Below are positions 34,004 to 41,944 of a stretch of DNA of 64,000 bases, piece after piece. The DNA comes from Fibrobacter sp. (lineage in GTDB: Bacteria > Fibrobacterota > Fibrobacteria > Fibrobacterales > Fibrobacteraceae): contig JAKSIB010000013.1 in the NCBI GenBank assembly GCA_024399065.1, forward strand, positions 1 through 64,000. The letters run 5' to 3'. Position numbers and translations under genes: made by a program. A model generated the notes under the pieces. It was not told the DNA's origin and did no database searches. It saw only the letters and a program-made list of their open reading frames with translations. Within the stretch, counting starts at the first letter, position 1; each line of letters opens with the position of its first letter.

Positions 34004-34015
34004 AAATTTGGGTCT

Positions 34016-35755
34016 GTGATAAACCTCCAACAGCGCTTTGCCAAGTTTTTCGTTATTAACGGATACCTGCCCAAGATTTTCTTGGCAGCGGTTATTGGCT
34101 GCGTTACAGGTCTTGTGGCGGTGGCTTTCCATTTTGGCTTGGAAAGCACCAGCGCATGGATTCGTGGACCATGGACAGGGGAGGATGCACTCCCTTGGTG
34201 GACCTTCGCCATTATGCCGGCCATTGGCGGCTTGATTGTTGGCTTTATCATCTATAGGCTGGCTGACGCTCCCGAAACAGCGGGGCAGGGCACCGACAAC
34301 ATGATCAAGGCCTTCCATCACGAAGGCGGAAAGATCCGTAAGCGCGTGGCTCCCGTCAAGTTCATCACCAGCATTATTACCCTTTCTACAGGCGGAAGCG
34401 CCGGCTACGAAGGCCCTGTTTCCCAGATTGGTTCTGGTGTAGCTTCCACTATCTGCAAGTTCTTTAAGGTCCCGCGATCGCTGCGGGGGCAGTTCACCCT
34501 GGCGGGCACTGCTGCGGGCTTGGGCGCTATCTTTAAGGCTCCTCTTTCGGGGGCATTGACCTCCGTCGAAGTCCTGTATCGCGAGGACTTTGAATCCAAC
34601 GCGTTTGCCACTTCCATTATTTCCTCCGTCGTGGCCTTTACGGTCTATATTGCGTTTGTGGGAACGGCCCCTGCCATCGCTGATGTGCCGGTTTTCCCCT
34701 TCACCAATGGTGCGGAACTTTTGGCCTGCGCCTTCCTGGGCATTCTTTGCTTCCCGTTCTCCTACCTGTATGTTCGCTGCTATAACGAATCCGAAACCAG
34801 GTTTGCCAAGTGGAACAAACCCAACTGGATTAAGCCTGCTGTAGGTGGCGCTTGCGTTTCTGCCATTATCTGGGCTTACCCCGAAGTGGCTGGCGGTGGC
34901 TTTGAATTCATCACCGAAATCATGCACGACATGATGCCCCATACGGTTCTTGGCGTTTTCATTTTGCTGGCTATTGTGCTTGCAAAAATTATCGCTACAG
35001 CTCTTACGGTGGGTTCCGGCGGATCAGGCGGCGTGTTCGGTCCCTCCCTTTTCATTGGCGGTGTTCTTGGTGCAGCCTTCGCTGGCGTTATCGAACTGAT
35101 TGCCCCGGGCGTTCTCCGTAACCCTGAAATGTTCATTCTGGTGGGCATGGGCGCATTCTTTGCCGGTGCAGCCAAGGCTCCTATTGCAGGCGTGGTCATG
35201 GTCTGCGAAATGACCGGAAGCTACAGCCTTTTGCCGGGCCTTTTGATTGCCGCCGTGATGCACATTGCCTTCTCACGCCCCTGGAGCATTTACAAGAGCC
35301 AGGTCCAGAACAAGTTTGCTAGCCCCGCACACCGCGGCGATATCGACCAGGATATTCTGCGAATCACCACCGTAGGCGAAGTCATTGAGCATTGCGATAT
35401 GAAGGTCCTCAAGGCAGAGGATTCCCTGGCTGACGTACTGAAGGATATTGAAGTCAACTACGTCTATCCGGTGTTCGATCAGGGCCGTTACATCGGTCTT
35501 TTGGATATGTCCGTGGTGAAGACCGCCTACATTTCCTCTCCGGACTTGATCCAGCATTTGCTCATTTCAGACTGTACCGTAAAGGCTCCCATGCTTACGG
35601 ACACCACAGACCTCCACACCGCGCTTCGCATCTTCGTGAACAACAAGATTCAGGAACTTTGCGTCAAGGACGAAAGTGGGGAAGTCATCGGCACCCTAAG
35701 CCACGACGCCATTCTCAAGGCCTACGATAGAATTGTCAATCAAGCCAGGGAATAA
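34016..35755 (+). CDS. ClC-family chloride channel/transporter with C-terminal CBS domains
   Basis: An anion channel or Cl-/H+ exchanger of about 579 residues. GYEGP (Glu132) replaces the usual GREGP but keeps the gating glutamate; GSGGVFGPSLFIGG (about 336) is the third anion-site motif. The first motif GSGIP is altered to GQGTD, so ion selectivity may differ. Two CBS domains occupy about 445-575 and probably sense nucleotides. The start is uncertain: GTG 34016 is the first codon after the upstream terminator; an ATG at 33980 lies inside that terminator and is unlikely. No clear ribosome site is seen. Confidence 0.88.
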   Translation: MINLQQRFAKFFVINGYLPKIFLAAVIGCVTGLVAVAFHFGLESTSAWIRGPWTGEDALPWWTFAIMPAIGGLIVGFIIYRLADAPETAGQGTDNMIKAFHHEGGKIRKRVAPVKFITSIITLSTGGSAGYEGPVSQIGSGVASTICKFFKVPRSLRGQFTLAGTAAGLGAIFKAPLSGALTSVEVLYREDFESNAFATSIISSVVAFTVYIAFVGTAPAIADVPVFPFTNGAELLACAFLGILCFPFSYLYVRCYNESETRFAKWNKPNWIKPAVGGACVSAIIWAYPEVAGGGFEFITEIMHDMMPHTVLGVFILLAIVLAKIIATALTVGSGGSGGVFGPSLFIGGVLGAAFAGVIELIAPGVLRNPEMFILVGMGAFFAGAAKAPIAGVVMVCEMTGSYSLLPGLLIAAVMHIAFSRPWSIYKSQVQNKFASPAHRGDIDQDILRITTVGEVIEHCDMKVLKAEDSLADVLKDIEVNYVYPVFDQGRYIGLLDMSVVKTAYISSPDLIQHLLISDCTVKAPMLTDTTDLHTALRIFVNNKIQELCVKDESGEVIGTLSHDAILKAYDRIVNQARE

Positions 35756-35871
35756 TTTTCTTTACCCGAATTTGCTCCGACGATGGATACGAAAAAAGCG
35801 TATATTTAAAACGTCAGATTAATGAATATGGCTTGCGGAAAACCCTCTATAAAAAAATCTACAAGTCCAGT

Positions 35872-36633
35872 ATGAAAATGAAATTTTTTATTGTCTTTCT
35901 GTTAGCTTTTAATGTTTGCGCTCTGGCGAAAGATGACATTGCTTTTGCTGATGGAGAAAATTATAAAACAGAGCTGATAACACAGGATTATTTTGATGAC
36001 GTTAAGTATCTTGCTGTGCATGTGAAGGAATTTTTTGAAACTTCGCAACTTCTGCCCGATCAAGATGGCTTTTATATAACTATGGGAATGTACAACCATT
36101 CCCATAGTTATGGCCCAGGCGATGGTGTTGTTATCGCTTTTGTTGCAAATAATTCAAGAAAATTAAATATGCTTCGCTTGTTGCCGTATCCTTGTGAGGC
36201 TCCTGAGATTTATAAATGCCGGAAGTGTCTTAAGAAATATATTTGGAAAGACAAGGACGATTTTATGGAAAAATGTACTTCAAAGTCGCAAATATCCGAT
36301 AGCTTATACGCACTGCTTCAAAAGTTTATGGATGAAAATCGCATGTCTATTTCAGGTACTGTAAAATCACCTCTATATCTTTATTCAAGGCGTGGCGTAC
36401 AATGTAATTGGAATGTTTTTAGTATCATACGTCGCAATAAATCCGGAGAAAATAAAATTATTAAGATGGTTCCCCCAGGTTGTATAGACAACGAAATGAA
36501 AATGAATAAGGAACTTGATGAGTATATTTATTTGTATGAGTATTTCTATGCTCTTTTCCATGAAAATTTTAAAGAATGTCGTTGGAATGTTTTTACAAAT
36601 AAAAAGAACTTCAACAAATGCCTTAGTTATTGA
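35872..36633 (+). CDS. Secreted AT-rich orphan protein
   Basis: About 253 residues with a signal peptide (MKMKFFIVFLLAFNVCALA). The mature part has eight or more cysteines, including EAPEIYKCRKCLKKY with a CxxC and later KCTSK, GVQCNWN, GCIDN, ECRWN and KCLSY, suggesting disulfides in the envelope. I do not recognise a domain. The coding sequence is far more AT-rich than its neighbours and uses codons unlike them, so it may be a recent arrival or weakly expressed. It lies between ClC and the M23 peptidase with no operon partner. Confidence 0.7.
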   Translation: MKMKFFIVFLLAFNVCALAKDDIAFADGENYKTELITQDYFDDVKYLAVHVKEFFETSQLLPDQDGFYITMGMYNHSHSYGPGDGVVIAFVANNSRKLNMLRLLPYPCEAPEIYKCRKCLKKYIWKDKDDFMEKCTSKSQISDSLYALLQKFMDENRMSISGTVKSPLYLYSRRGVQCNWNVFSIIRRNKSGENKIIKMVPPGCIDNEMKMNKELDEYIYLYEYFYALFHENFKECRWNVFTNKKNFNKCLSY

Positions 36634-36718
36634 TTTTGCTATATTAAAAAGTGGACTATAGCGTGATTTAATAAGAGGGTTGCATAGTTACTATACGTCG
36701 TGCAAAAAGTTGTTTGTC

Positions 36719-36756
36719 AAAAAAAACGGCGCAGTCTTCGGACCGCGTCGTTTTTA
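36719..36756. terminator. Bidirectional terminator
   Basis: Hairpin with GCGC...GCGT base and GTC-TTCG-GAC top, A-run before and T-run after. It lies between convergent genes. Confidence 0.85.
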
Positions 36757-36779
36757 ATTGCTTTGGATTGTTTAAACCC

Positions 36780-36807
36780 GAGGCCTGGGGCCTCAAGCCT
36801 CGCACCT
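36780..36807 (-). repeat. Heptamer array, 4 units, abutting the M23 gene stop codon
   Basis: GAGGCCT-GGGGCCT-CAAGCCT-CGCACCT; the last base overlaps the stop codon of the M23/LysM gene. Confidence 0.7.
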
Positions 36808-37832
36808 TAAGAACATCTTAGCACTTGGCCCGGGCGGATCATGTTTCCCTTGATGTTGTTCAGCTTTTTCAGCTTGGTAATGGATATGCCGTACTTCTTG
36901 GCGATTTTTCCCAGGCAGTCGCCGCTACGGACCTTGTAGTAACGGTGCTTGGAGAGTTCCTTCTGGTATTCGTCTTCTACAGCCTGAATCTGATTCTGAT
37001 CGATTTCAGCCATGGCACTGACGAAGGATCCTTCCTGGAAATTGAATACGGTGGTGGGGTCGATGTAGACGCCATTGTACTTCATTTCAAAGTGGAGGTG
37101 TGCGCCAAAGGATCGGCCTGTATTACCGCCAATACCGATAGTATCGCCAGCCTGCACTTCGTCACCGATATTCACCTTCCAGCTAGCCAAATGGGCATAG
37201 AGGGTGGTAAGGCCATTGCCGTGGTCGATAATCACGTACTTGCCGTAACCCTTGCGACGACCCTGATTGCGGACCAGCTTTACCTTGCCGGAGAATGCCG
37301 CCACGATGGTGCGGTCTTCGCCGTGGCAGAGGCCCAAGTCAACGCCGCGGTGCATACGGTAGGTTCTCATGCCGTAGGGGCCAGCGATGCGGCGGCTTTC
37401 GGTGGGAATAAAGGCGGTGGTCATGTCCAACACCAGCTTGTTGGAAAGCTTTGCGGAATCCTGCTGGAGGCTATCCATGGCGGAACCCATGGCTGCAGCC
37501 AGTTCGGCATCGGCCTCTTCCTGGGACATTTCCTTTTCGTCGTCGGCTTCCTGGTTGTCGGCGGAATCGGTGGTGGTGTCGGCTGCTGCCACTGCGTCTT
37601 CGGAGGCGGGGGAGTCGGCAATTGCGGAAGCCGGGGCATCCACGTTGCCTGCGTCAGCGGAATCCAAGGAGGCGTTTCCAGAGAATTCGCTTTCGGTAAC
37701 CTTGTCTGCCACAACTTCTGTGGTTACGGAAGCAGAATCTTGCACAGATTCAGTCAAATTAGCAGAATCACCCTCGTTGGCCCAAAGGGCTACGGGCAAT
37801 GTGCAGAATATGGCGAGTCTTTTCAAATTCAT
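36807..37832 (-). CDS. Exported M23 peptidase with LysM domain
   Basis: A 341-residue envelope protein: signal peptide (about 1-19), acidic Ala/Ser/Asp-rich linker (about 20-130), M23/LytM endopeptidase domain (about 140-265), and a C-terminal LysM (about 297-340, YYKVRSGDCLGKIAKKYGIS). The zinc residues are intact: HRGVD, YAHL and HLHFE. It should cut peptide cross-links of murein or activate an amidase. No strong ribosome site is seen before ATG 37832. It is divergent from glyS and shares the intergenic region. Confidence 0.92.
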   Translation of the reverse strand: MNLKRLAIFCTLPVALWANEGDSANLTESVQDSASVTTEVVADKVTESEFSGNASLDSADAGNVDAPASAIADSPASEDAVAAADTTTDSADNQEADDEKEMSQEEADAELAAAMGSAMDSLQQDSAKLSNKLVLDMTTAFIPTESRRIAGPYGMRTYRMHRGVDLGLCHGEDRTIVAAFSGKVKLVRNQGRRKGYGKYVIIDHGNGLTTLYAHLASWKVNIGDEVQAGDTIGIGGNTGRSFGAHLHFEMKYNGVYIDPTTVFNFQEGSFVSAMAEIDQNQIQAVEDEYQKELSKHRYYKVRSGDCLGKIAKKYGISITKLKKLNNIKGNMIRPGQVLRCS

Positions 37833-37867
37833 AAGTATGAGGGCAAAGATAAGTTATTTCCCCCGGT

Positions 37868-37897
37868 TTGTCACTTATGTAAGTTTTTTTCTATATT
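37868..37897 (+). promoter_or_regulatory. glyS promoter
   Basis: TTGTCA (37868-37873), 18-bp spacer, TATATT (37892-37897), leader of about 85 nt. Confidence 0.65.
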
Positions 37898-37987
37898 TTC
37901 CGCCGTCAGGGCCTATCATCCAGGTAGGTTCCTAGTCCGGCCCAAGGATATGCCTCAAAGAAGGTTGGCCGAAAAAGGATATATAAA

Positions 37988-39400
37988 ATGGCAAAGAAAG
38001 TTCAAGACGCCCTCAAAGACATCATTTCCCTCTGCAAGCGCCGCGGTTTCATTTTCCCGGGTTCCGAAATTTATGACGGCCTGGCCAACACTTGGGACTA
38101 CGGTCCGTACGGTGTTGAACTGAAACGCAACATCAAGAACCTCTGGTGGAAGAAGTTCGTTACCAGCCGTAAGGATGTGTTGGGCCTCGACAGTTCTATT
38201 CTTTTGAACCCCCGCGTTTGGAAGGCTTCCGGCCACGTGGGTAACTTCTCTGACCCGCTGGTTGACTGCCTCGCTTGCCACGAACGTTTCCGTGCAGACC
38301 ACCTCCTCGAAGAAAAGCTGGGTGACGGCTGCTGCGCCGGCAAGAACTTTGACCAGATTGCCGAAATGATGGTGGAAAACAAGATCGAATGCCCGTCCTG
38401 CGGCAAGACCGAATTCACCAAGCCCCGCGCATTTAACCTCATGTTCCAGACCGAAATCGGCGTTATCGAAGGCGAAGGCAACAAGGTTTATCTCCGTCCG
38501 GAAACCGCTCAGGGTATCTTCGTTGACTTCAAGAACATCGTTGACAACGTCCGCCCCCGCATCCCGTTTGGCGTTGGCCAGATCGGTAAGTCCTTCCGTA
38601 ACGAAATTACCCCGGGTAACTTCATCTTCCGTACCCGCGAATTCGAACAGATGGAATTGGAATTCTTCTGCGAACCGGGCACCGAACTTGATTGGTACAA
38701 CTTCTGGCGTAAGTACTGCTTCAACTGGCTCATCAAGGATCTTGGCGTGAACGAATCCAAGCTCCGCCTCCGCGAACATGCCAAGGAAGAACTTTCTCAC
38801 TACTCCAACGGTACCACCGACGTCGAATACGAATTCCCGTTCGGTTGGGGCGAACTGTGGGGTATCGCAAGCCGTACCAACTTCGACTTGACTGCTCACC
38901 AGAACGAATCCAAGGTCAAGCAGGAATACATTGATCCGGTGAAGAACACCCGCTACGTTCCTTACGTTGTGGAACCGTCCCTCGGTGTGGAACGCTTGCT
39001 CCTCGTTCTCCTCTGCGACGCTTACGAAGTCCAGAAGCTGGAAAACGATGAACGTACCGTTCTCCACTTCGACCCGAAGGTTGCTCCGGTGAAGGTTGCC
39101 GTTCTCCCGCTGGTGAAGAAGGGCCAGGTCAAGGCTAAGGCCGAAGAACTTTACGAACAGCTGCTCCAGCGCTGGAACGTGGAATACGACGAAACTCAGT
39201 CCATCGGTAAGCGTTACCGCCGTCAGGACGAACTGGGTACTCCGTTCTGCGTCACCGTTGACTTCGACACCGTTGGCGAAGGCGAATCCGATCCGGCAAA
39301 GCTTGGCTACGTCACTGTCCGTGAACGTGACTCCATGAAGCAGGAACTGGTGAAGATCGACGAACTGGAAGCATACCTGGCTGCAAAGCTCGGTTGCTAG
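37988..39400 (+). CDS. glyS: Glycyl-tRNA synthetase, homodimeric type
   Basis: Charges tRNA-Gly. The single 470-residue chain is the dimeric class II form, not the alpha/beta tetramer. Motifs: GFIFPGSEIYDGLANTWDYGP (region about 20-40), a zinc-like CxxC pair (CLACHERF, about 94, and CPSCGK, about 137), motif 2 FRNEITPGNFIFRTREFEQME (about 200), and the anticodon-binding domain from about 355. AAGGAT precedes ATG 37988. Its promoter has the TTTTTCTATATTTT form. The leader carries no T-box features that I can see. Confidence 0.96.
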   Translation: MAKKVQDALKDIISLCKRRGFIFPGSEIYDGLANTWDYGPYGVELKRNIKNLWWKKFVTSRKDVLGLDSSILLNPRVWKASGHVGNFSDPLVDCLACHERFRADHLLEEKLGDGCCAGKNFDQIAEMMVENKIECPSCGKTEFTKPRAFNLMFQTEIGVIEGEGNKVYLRPETAQGIFVDFKNIVDNVRPRIPFGVGQIGKSFRNEITPGNFIFRTREFEQMELEFFCEPGTELDWYNFWRKYCFNWLIKDLGVNESKLRLREHAKEELSHYSNGTTDVEYEFPFGWGELWGIASRTNFDLTAHQNESKVKQEYIDPVKNTRYVPYVVEPSLGVERLLLVLLCDAYEVQKLENDERTVLHFDPKVAPVKVAVLPLVKKGQVKAKAEELYEQLLQRWNVEYDETQSIGKRYRRQDELGTPFCVTVDFDTVGEGESDPAKLGYVTVRERDSMKQELVKIDELEAYLAAKLGC

Positions 39401-39406
39401 TTTAGT

Positions 39407-39480
39407 GATTAGTGGTTGGTGGTTAGTGGTTAGGAATGTAATTTAACTACTGTTTACTAACCACTGTTTACTAACCACTT
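39407..39480. repeat. Inverted TTAGTGG / CTAACCAC repeats after glyS
   Basis: GTGGTTAGTGGTTAG-type direct repeats (39407-39434) face two 14-nt repeats TGTTTACTAACCAC (about 39450-39479). The two arms are complementary and may fold into a long hairpin just ahead of the real terminator. Confidence 0.75.
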
Positions 39481-39484
39481 ATTA

Positions 39485-39521
39485 GGTCACTCCCGATTTT
39501 TTTCGGGGTGGCCTTTTTTTG
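39485..39521 (+). terminator. Terminator after glyS
   Basis: GGTCACTCCCGA (39485-39496) / TCGGGGTGGCC (39503-39513), followed by TTTTTTT. Confidence 0.9.
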
Positions 39522-39643
39522 TGTGATGTAGAACGCATTTTCTACCGAAATTGTTTGTTTTTTAGGCAAAATCCATAAAATTTCCCATTTATATAGTAGA
39601 TTTTGTTTTGTATACAGTATAAAAAGGATGTTTGTAATTCCAC

Positions 39644-41188
39644 ATGCTCAAATGGATTAAGAATTATTTGCTTTACGCCAAGGTGGACCCTGTCGAGCTT
39701 GCGAAGGTCAACGACGCGGTCTCCGAAAGCAACAAGAAATCCCTGGGGGCCTACGCTCTCATGGGTGTGGCCTTTTTTACGATCATGTTCATTATTTCTG
39801 CGGTTTCAGCCGTGGCCTCCTTGAACAGCAATGTCATAGCATACTCCTCTGCCGCGCTCCTTTGTGCAGGAATCTTTGTTGCAACACGGTTTGTGACCAA
39901 GAAGAGCCCGAAAACGGTTCTTTTCCTCATGTACTTGTTCAATAGCGTGTTGCTGGCCTTTGGCCTCTATATCGCCTTTGTAACATCGCCTGATCGCATT
40001 ACCGTTTCCCTTTTGGTGATGCAGATGCTCACCCCGCTGATTTTCACGGACCGCCCTTACAGAGCCTTTATTTGCGCTGCTGTGCTGGATCTGGTTTTCA
40101 TCCACTTGGCAATACAGTTCAAGCCCGCTGATATTCTCGTGTTGGATATTCTGGACGTGGTCATTTACGGCTTTATTGGCCTTGTGGTGGGCTCCTACAT
40201 GAGCCGAATGAAGTTCGAACGTTTTGTTCTGGAAAACAAGGTGGCCGAACTGAATGGCGATGAAGAGCTTAATCACTATATCCAAGCCATGGCCGACATC
40301 TACATTACGGTTGTTCAGATTGATGTGAAATCCGGAGCCTTCCGTGCCATAATCAACAAGACTAACATGGTGGAATTCGATGCCCATGAGGACTTTGGCA
40401 AGCAGCTTCGCCTGGCTATGAAGGATGCCATTGACGAGTCTTGTCAGGACGCAATTTTGCACTACTGTGATATTCCTGCCGTGGCGGAATCTTTGAAGGG
40501 CAGGCGCACTGTAACCCAGGAATTTTTCGGCAAGCGTCTTGGCTGGTGTCGAGGCCGTTATGTGGCCGTGGGTCCCACTTCCAAGGGACGGGTTCCGGAA
40601 CAGATTATCTTCGCTATCGAAAATATCAACGAGCAGAAGAACAAGGAAAACGAACTTATCACCGCCGCCGAAACGGACTTGATGACCGGCCTCTACAACC
40701 GCGTCGGAGGCGTCAACAAAATCAAGCAGGCGCTCCTGGCAAACAAGCCTGGCATGCTTTGCCTTTTCGATATAGACAACTTCAAAAGCGTCAACGACAA
40801 TTATGGCCATCAGGTTGGCGACAAGGTAATTATCGCTGTGGCCGAGGCAATGCAGACTACCTTCCGCGACGAAGATATTCTGTTGCGACTTGGTGGAGAC
40901 GAATACGTGGCCTTCCTGAACAAGGTGGGCTCAGAAGAACAGGGCATGTTGGCTATCGGCCGACTCTTTGCGGAAATTGAGAGGATTCTCATTGATGAAA
41001 TCCCGGATTACAAGATATCCGTAAGTATTGGTGCCTCTTTCTTCAGAAAAGATTCTAATATTGACTTCGATACATTGTACAAGCAGGCCGACGACTGTAC
41101 TTATCAAAGCAAGAAGGTCGAAGGCAAGTCTTTCACCTTCTACCGCGAAATATCCCGCGATTTTGATTCCAGGTTAATGAATGCTTAA
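39644..41188 (+). CDS. Membrane diguanylate cyclase (GGDEF)
   Basis: Makes c-di-GMP from two GTP. The 514 residues have about six membrane helices (about 33-195), a PAS-like or linker region (about 215-335), and a C-terminal GGDEF domain (about 345-500). The active site is GGDEY (417-421) and the inhibitory I-site RDED (408-411) is at the correct five-residue spacing, so feedback inhibition is likely. The last codons overlap the following PAS gene by 8 bp. The input signal is unknown. Confidence 0.92.
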   Translation: MLKWIKNYLLYAKVDPVELAKVNDAVSESNKKSLGAYALMGVAFFTIMFIISAVSAVASLNSNVIAYSSAALLCAGIFVATRFVTKKSPKTVLFLMYLFNSVLLAFGLYIAFVTSPDRITVSLLVMQMLTPLIFTDRPYRAFICAAVLDLVFIHLAIQFKPADILVLDILDVVIYGFIGLVVGSYMSRMKFERFVLENKVAELNGDEELNHYIQAMADIYITVVQIDVKSGAFRAIINKTNMVEFDAHEDFGKQLRLAMKDAIDESCQDAILHYCDIPAVAESLKGRRTVTQEFFGKRLGWCRGRYVAVGPTSKGRVPEQIIFAIENINEQKNKENELITAAETDLMTGLYNRVGGVNKIKQALLANKPGMLCLFDIDNFKSVNDNYGHQVGDKVIIAVAEAMQTTFRDEDILLRLGGDEYVAFLNKVGSEEQGMLAIGRLFAEIERILIDEIPDYKISVSIGASFFRKDSNIDFDTLYKQADDCTYQSKKVEGKSFTFYREISRDFDSRLMNA

Positions 41189-41555
41189 TCCGTTTTTCAA
41201 GTCCGTTCTAGATCAGGACGATACCGCCATTGTCATCTGCAATTTAAAGCACGAAATCATCTATATGAATCCGAAGGCTTGCGAAGCACAGGCCAAGCGT
41301 GGGGGAGCCGCTCTCATCGGCCGCAACTTGCTTAAGTGCCACAGCCCGGAATCCCAGGAGAAAATCCTCAAGGTGATGGCCTGGTTCCTGGCGGACAAGT
41401 CCCACAACTGGGTGCACACCTTCTTCAACGAAAAGCAGAACAAGGACGGCTACATGATCGCCCTCCGTGACGAAAACGGCGAACTTATCGGCTACTACGA
41501 AAAGCACGAGTTTCGCACCAAGGACGAAACGCCCTTCTACACTATGGCGGATTAA
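41181..41555 (+). CDS. Small PAS-domain protein, coupled to the GGDEF gene
   Basis: A 124-residue single-PAS protein: IVICNLKHEIIYMNPKACE at the start, KRGGAALIGRNLLKCHSPES in the middle, and MIALRDENGELIGYYEKHEF at the end. Closely similar stand-alone PAS proteins occur in Firmicutes. It overlaps the diguanylate cyclase by 8 bp, so it is translated with it and may be its sensor or a binding partner. The Cys-His pair (KCHS) could be functional. Ligand unknown. Confidence 0.85.
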   Translation: MLNPFFKSVLDQDDTAIVICNLKHEIIYMNPKACEAQAKRGGAALIGRNLLKCHSPESQEKILKVMAWFLADKSHNWVHTFFNEKQNKDGYMIALRDENGELIGYYEKHEFRTKDETPFYTMAD

Positions 41556-41571
41556 GATGACGCATGGAATA

Positions 41572-41601
41572 GACGCTCGGTAAAACGGGCGTTTTTTTTT
41601 G
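41572..41601 (+). terminator. Terminator after the PAS gene
   Basis: ACGCTCG (41573-41579) / CGGGCGT (41586-41592), one wobble pair, followed by a run of T. Confidence 0.85.
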
Positions 41602-41632
41602 TGGTCTTTCTATCTTGCGTAGGGTATAAATG

Positions 41633-41665
41633 CAAAAAAGGATCTCTTTTCAGAGATCCTTTTTA
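41633..41665 (-). terminator. Terminator after tRNA-Asp
   Basis: Perfect GGATCTCT (41640-41647) / AGAGATCC (41652-41659) stem with A-run and T-run. Confidence 0.9.
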
Positions 41666-41666
41666 G

Positions 41667-41742
41667 CGGGATAGACGAGGCTTGAACTCGCAACCTCCGG
41701 CGTGACAGGCCGGTGCTCTAACCAAAATTGAGCTACCACCCC
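41667..41742 (-). tRNA. tRNA-Asp (GTC)
   Basis: 76 nt. Acceptor stem GGGGTGG pairs with CTATCCC (two G-T wobbles). Anticodon loop CTGTCAC gives GTC. T loop TTCAAGC. CCA is not encoded. Identical to the copy at 57205-57280. It has its own strong promoter and terminator. Confidence 0.97.
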
Positions 41743-41776
41743 AGTGGTTTGTTAGGCTTTTCAACCGAACGACCCA

Positions 41777-41805
41777 TATATAGAAATAAGAATAAACCTT
41801 GTCAA
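41777..41805 (-). promoter_or_regulatory. tRNA-Asp promoter
   Basis: Minus strand: TTGACA (41805-41800), 17-bp spacer, TATATA (41782-41777), 34 bp before the tRNA. Confidence 0.85.
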
Positions 41806-41944
41806 GGCGAATGCCTTATTTTTCTTCATTTTTCTAAAAAAATTTTTCAACAAAATTCAAGCAACTGTTGTAAAACCGTACAACTCTTTCTTTCCTATTC
41901 CTCTAAACATCTTTTTGGTTGGTGTTTAATTTTAGGGCATGACT

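Noticed and set aside
33980..34015. ATG start for the ClC gene inside the V-ATPase terminator
   Set aside because: It lies within the terminator hairpin, so transcripts starting after the terminator could not include it.
37898..37987. Possible T-box in the glyS leader
   Set aside because: No specifier hairpin or conserved T-box antiterminator sequence is visible.
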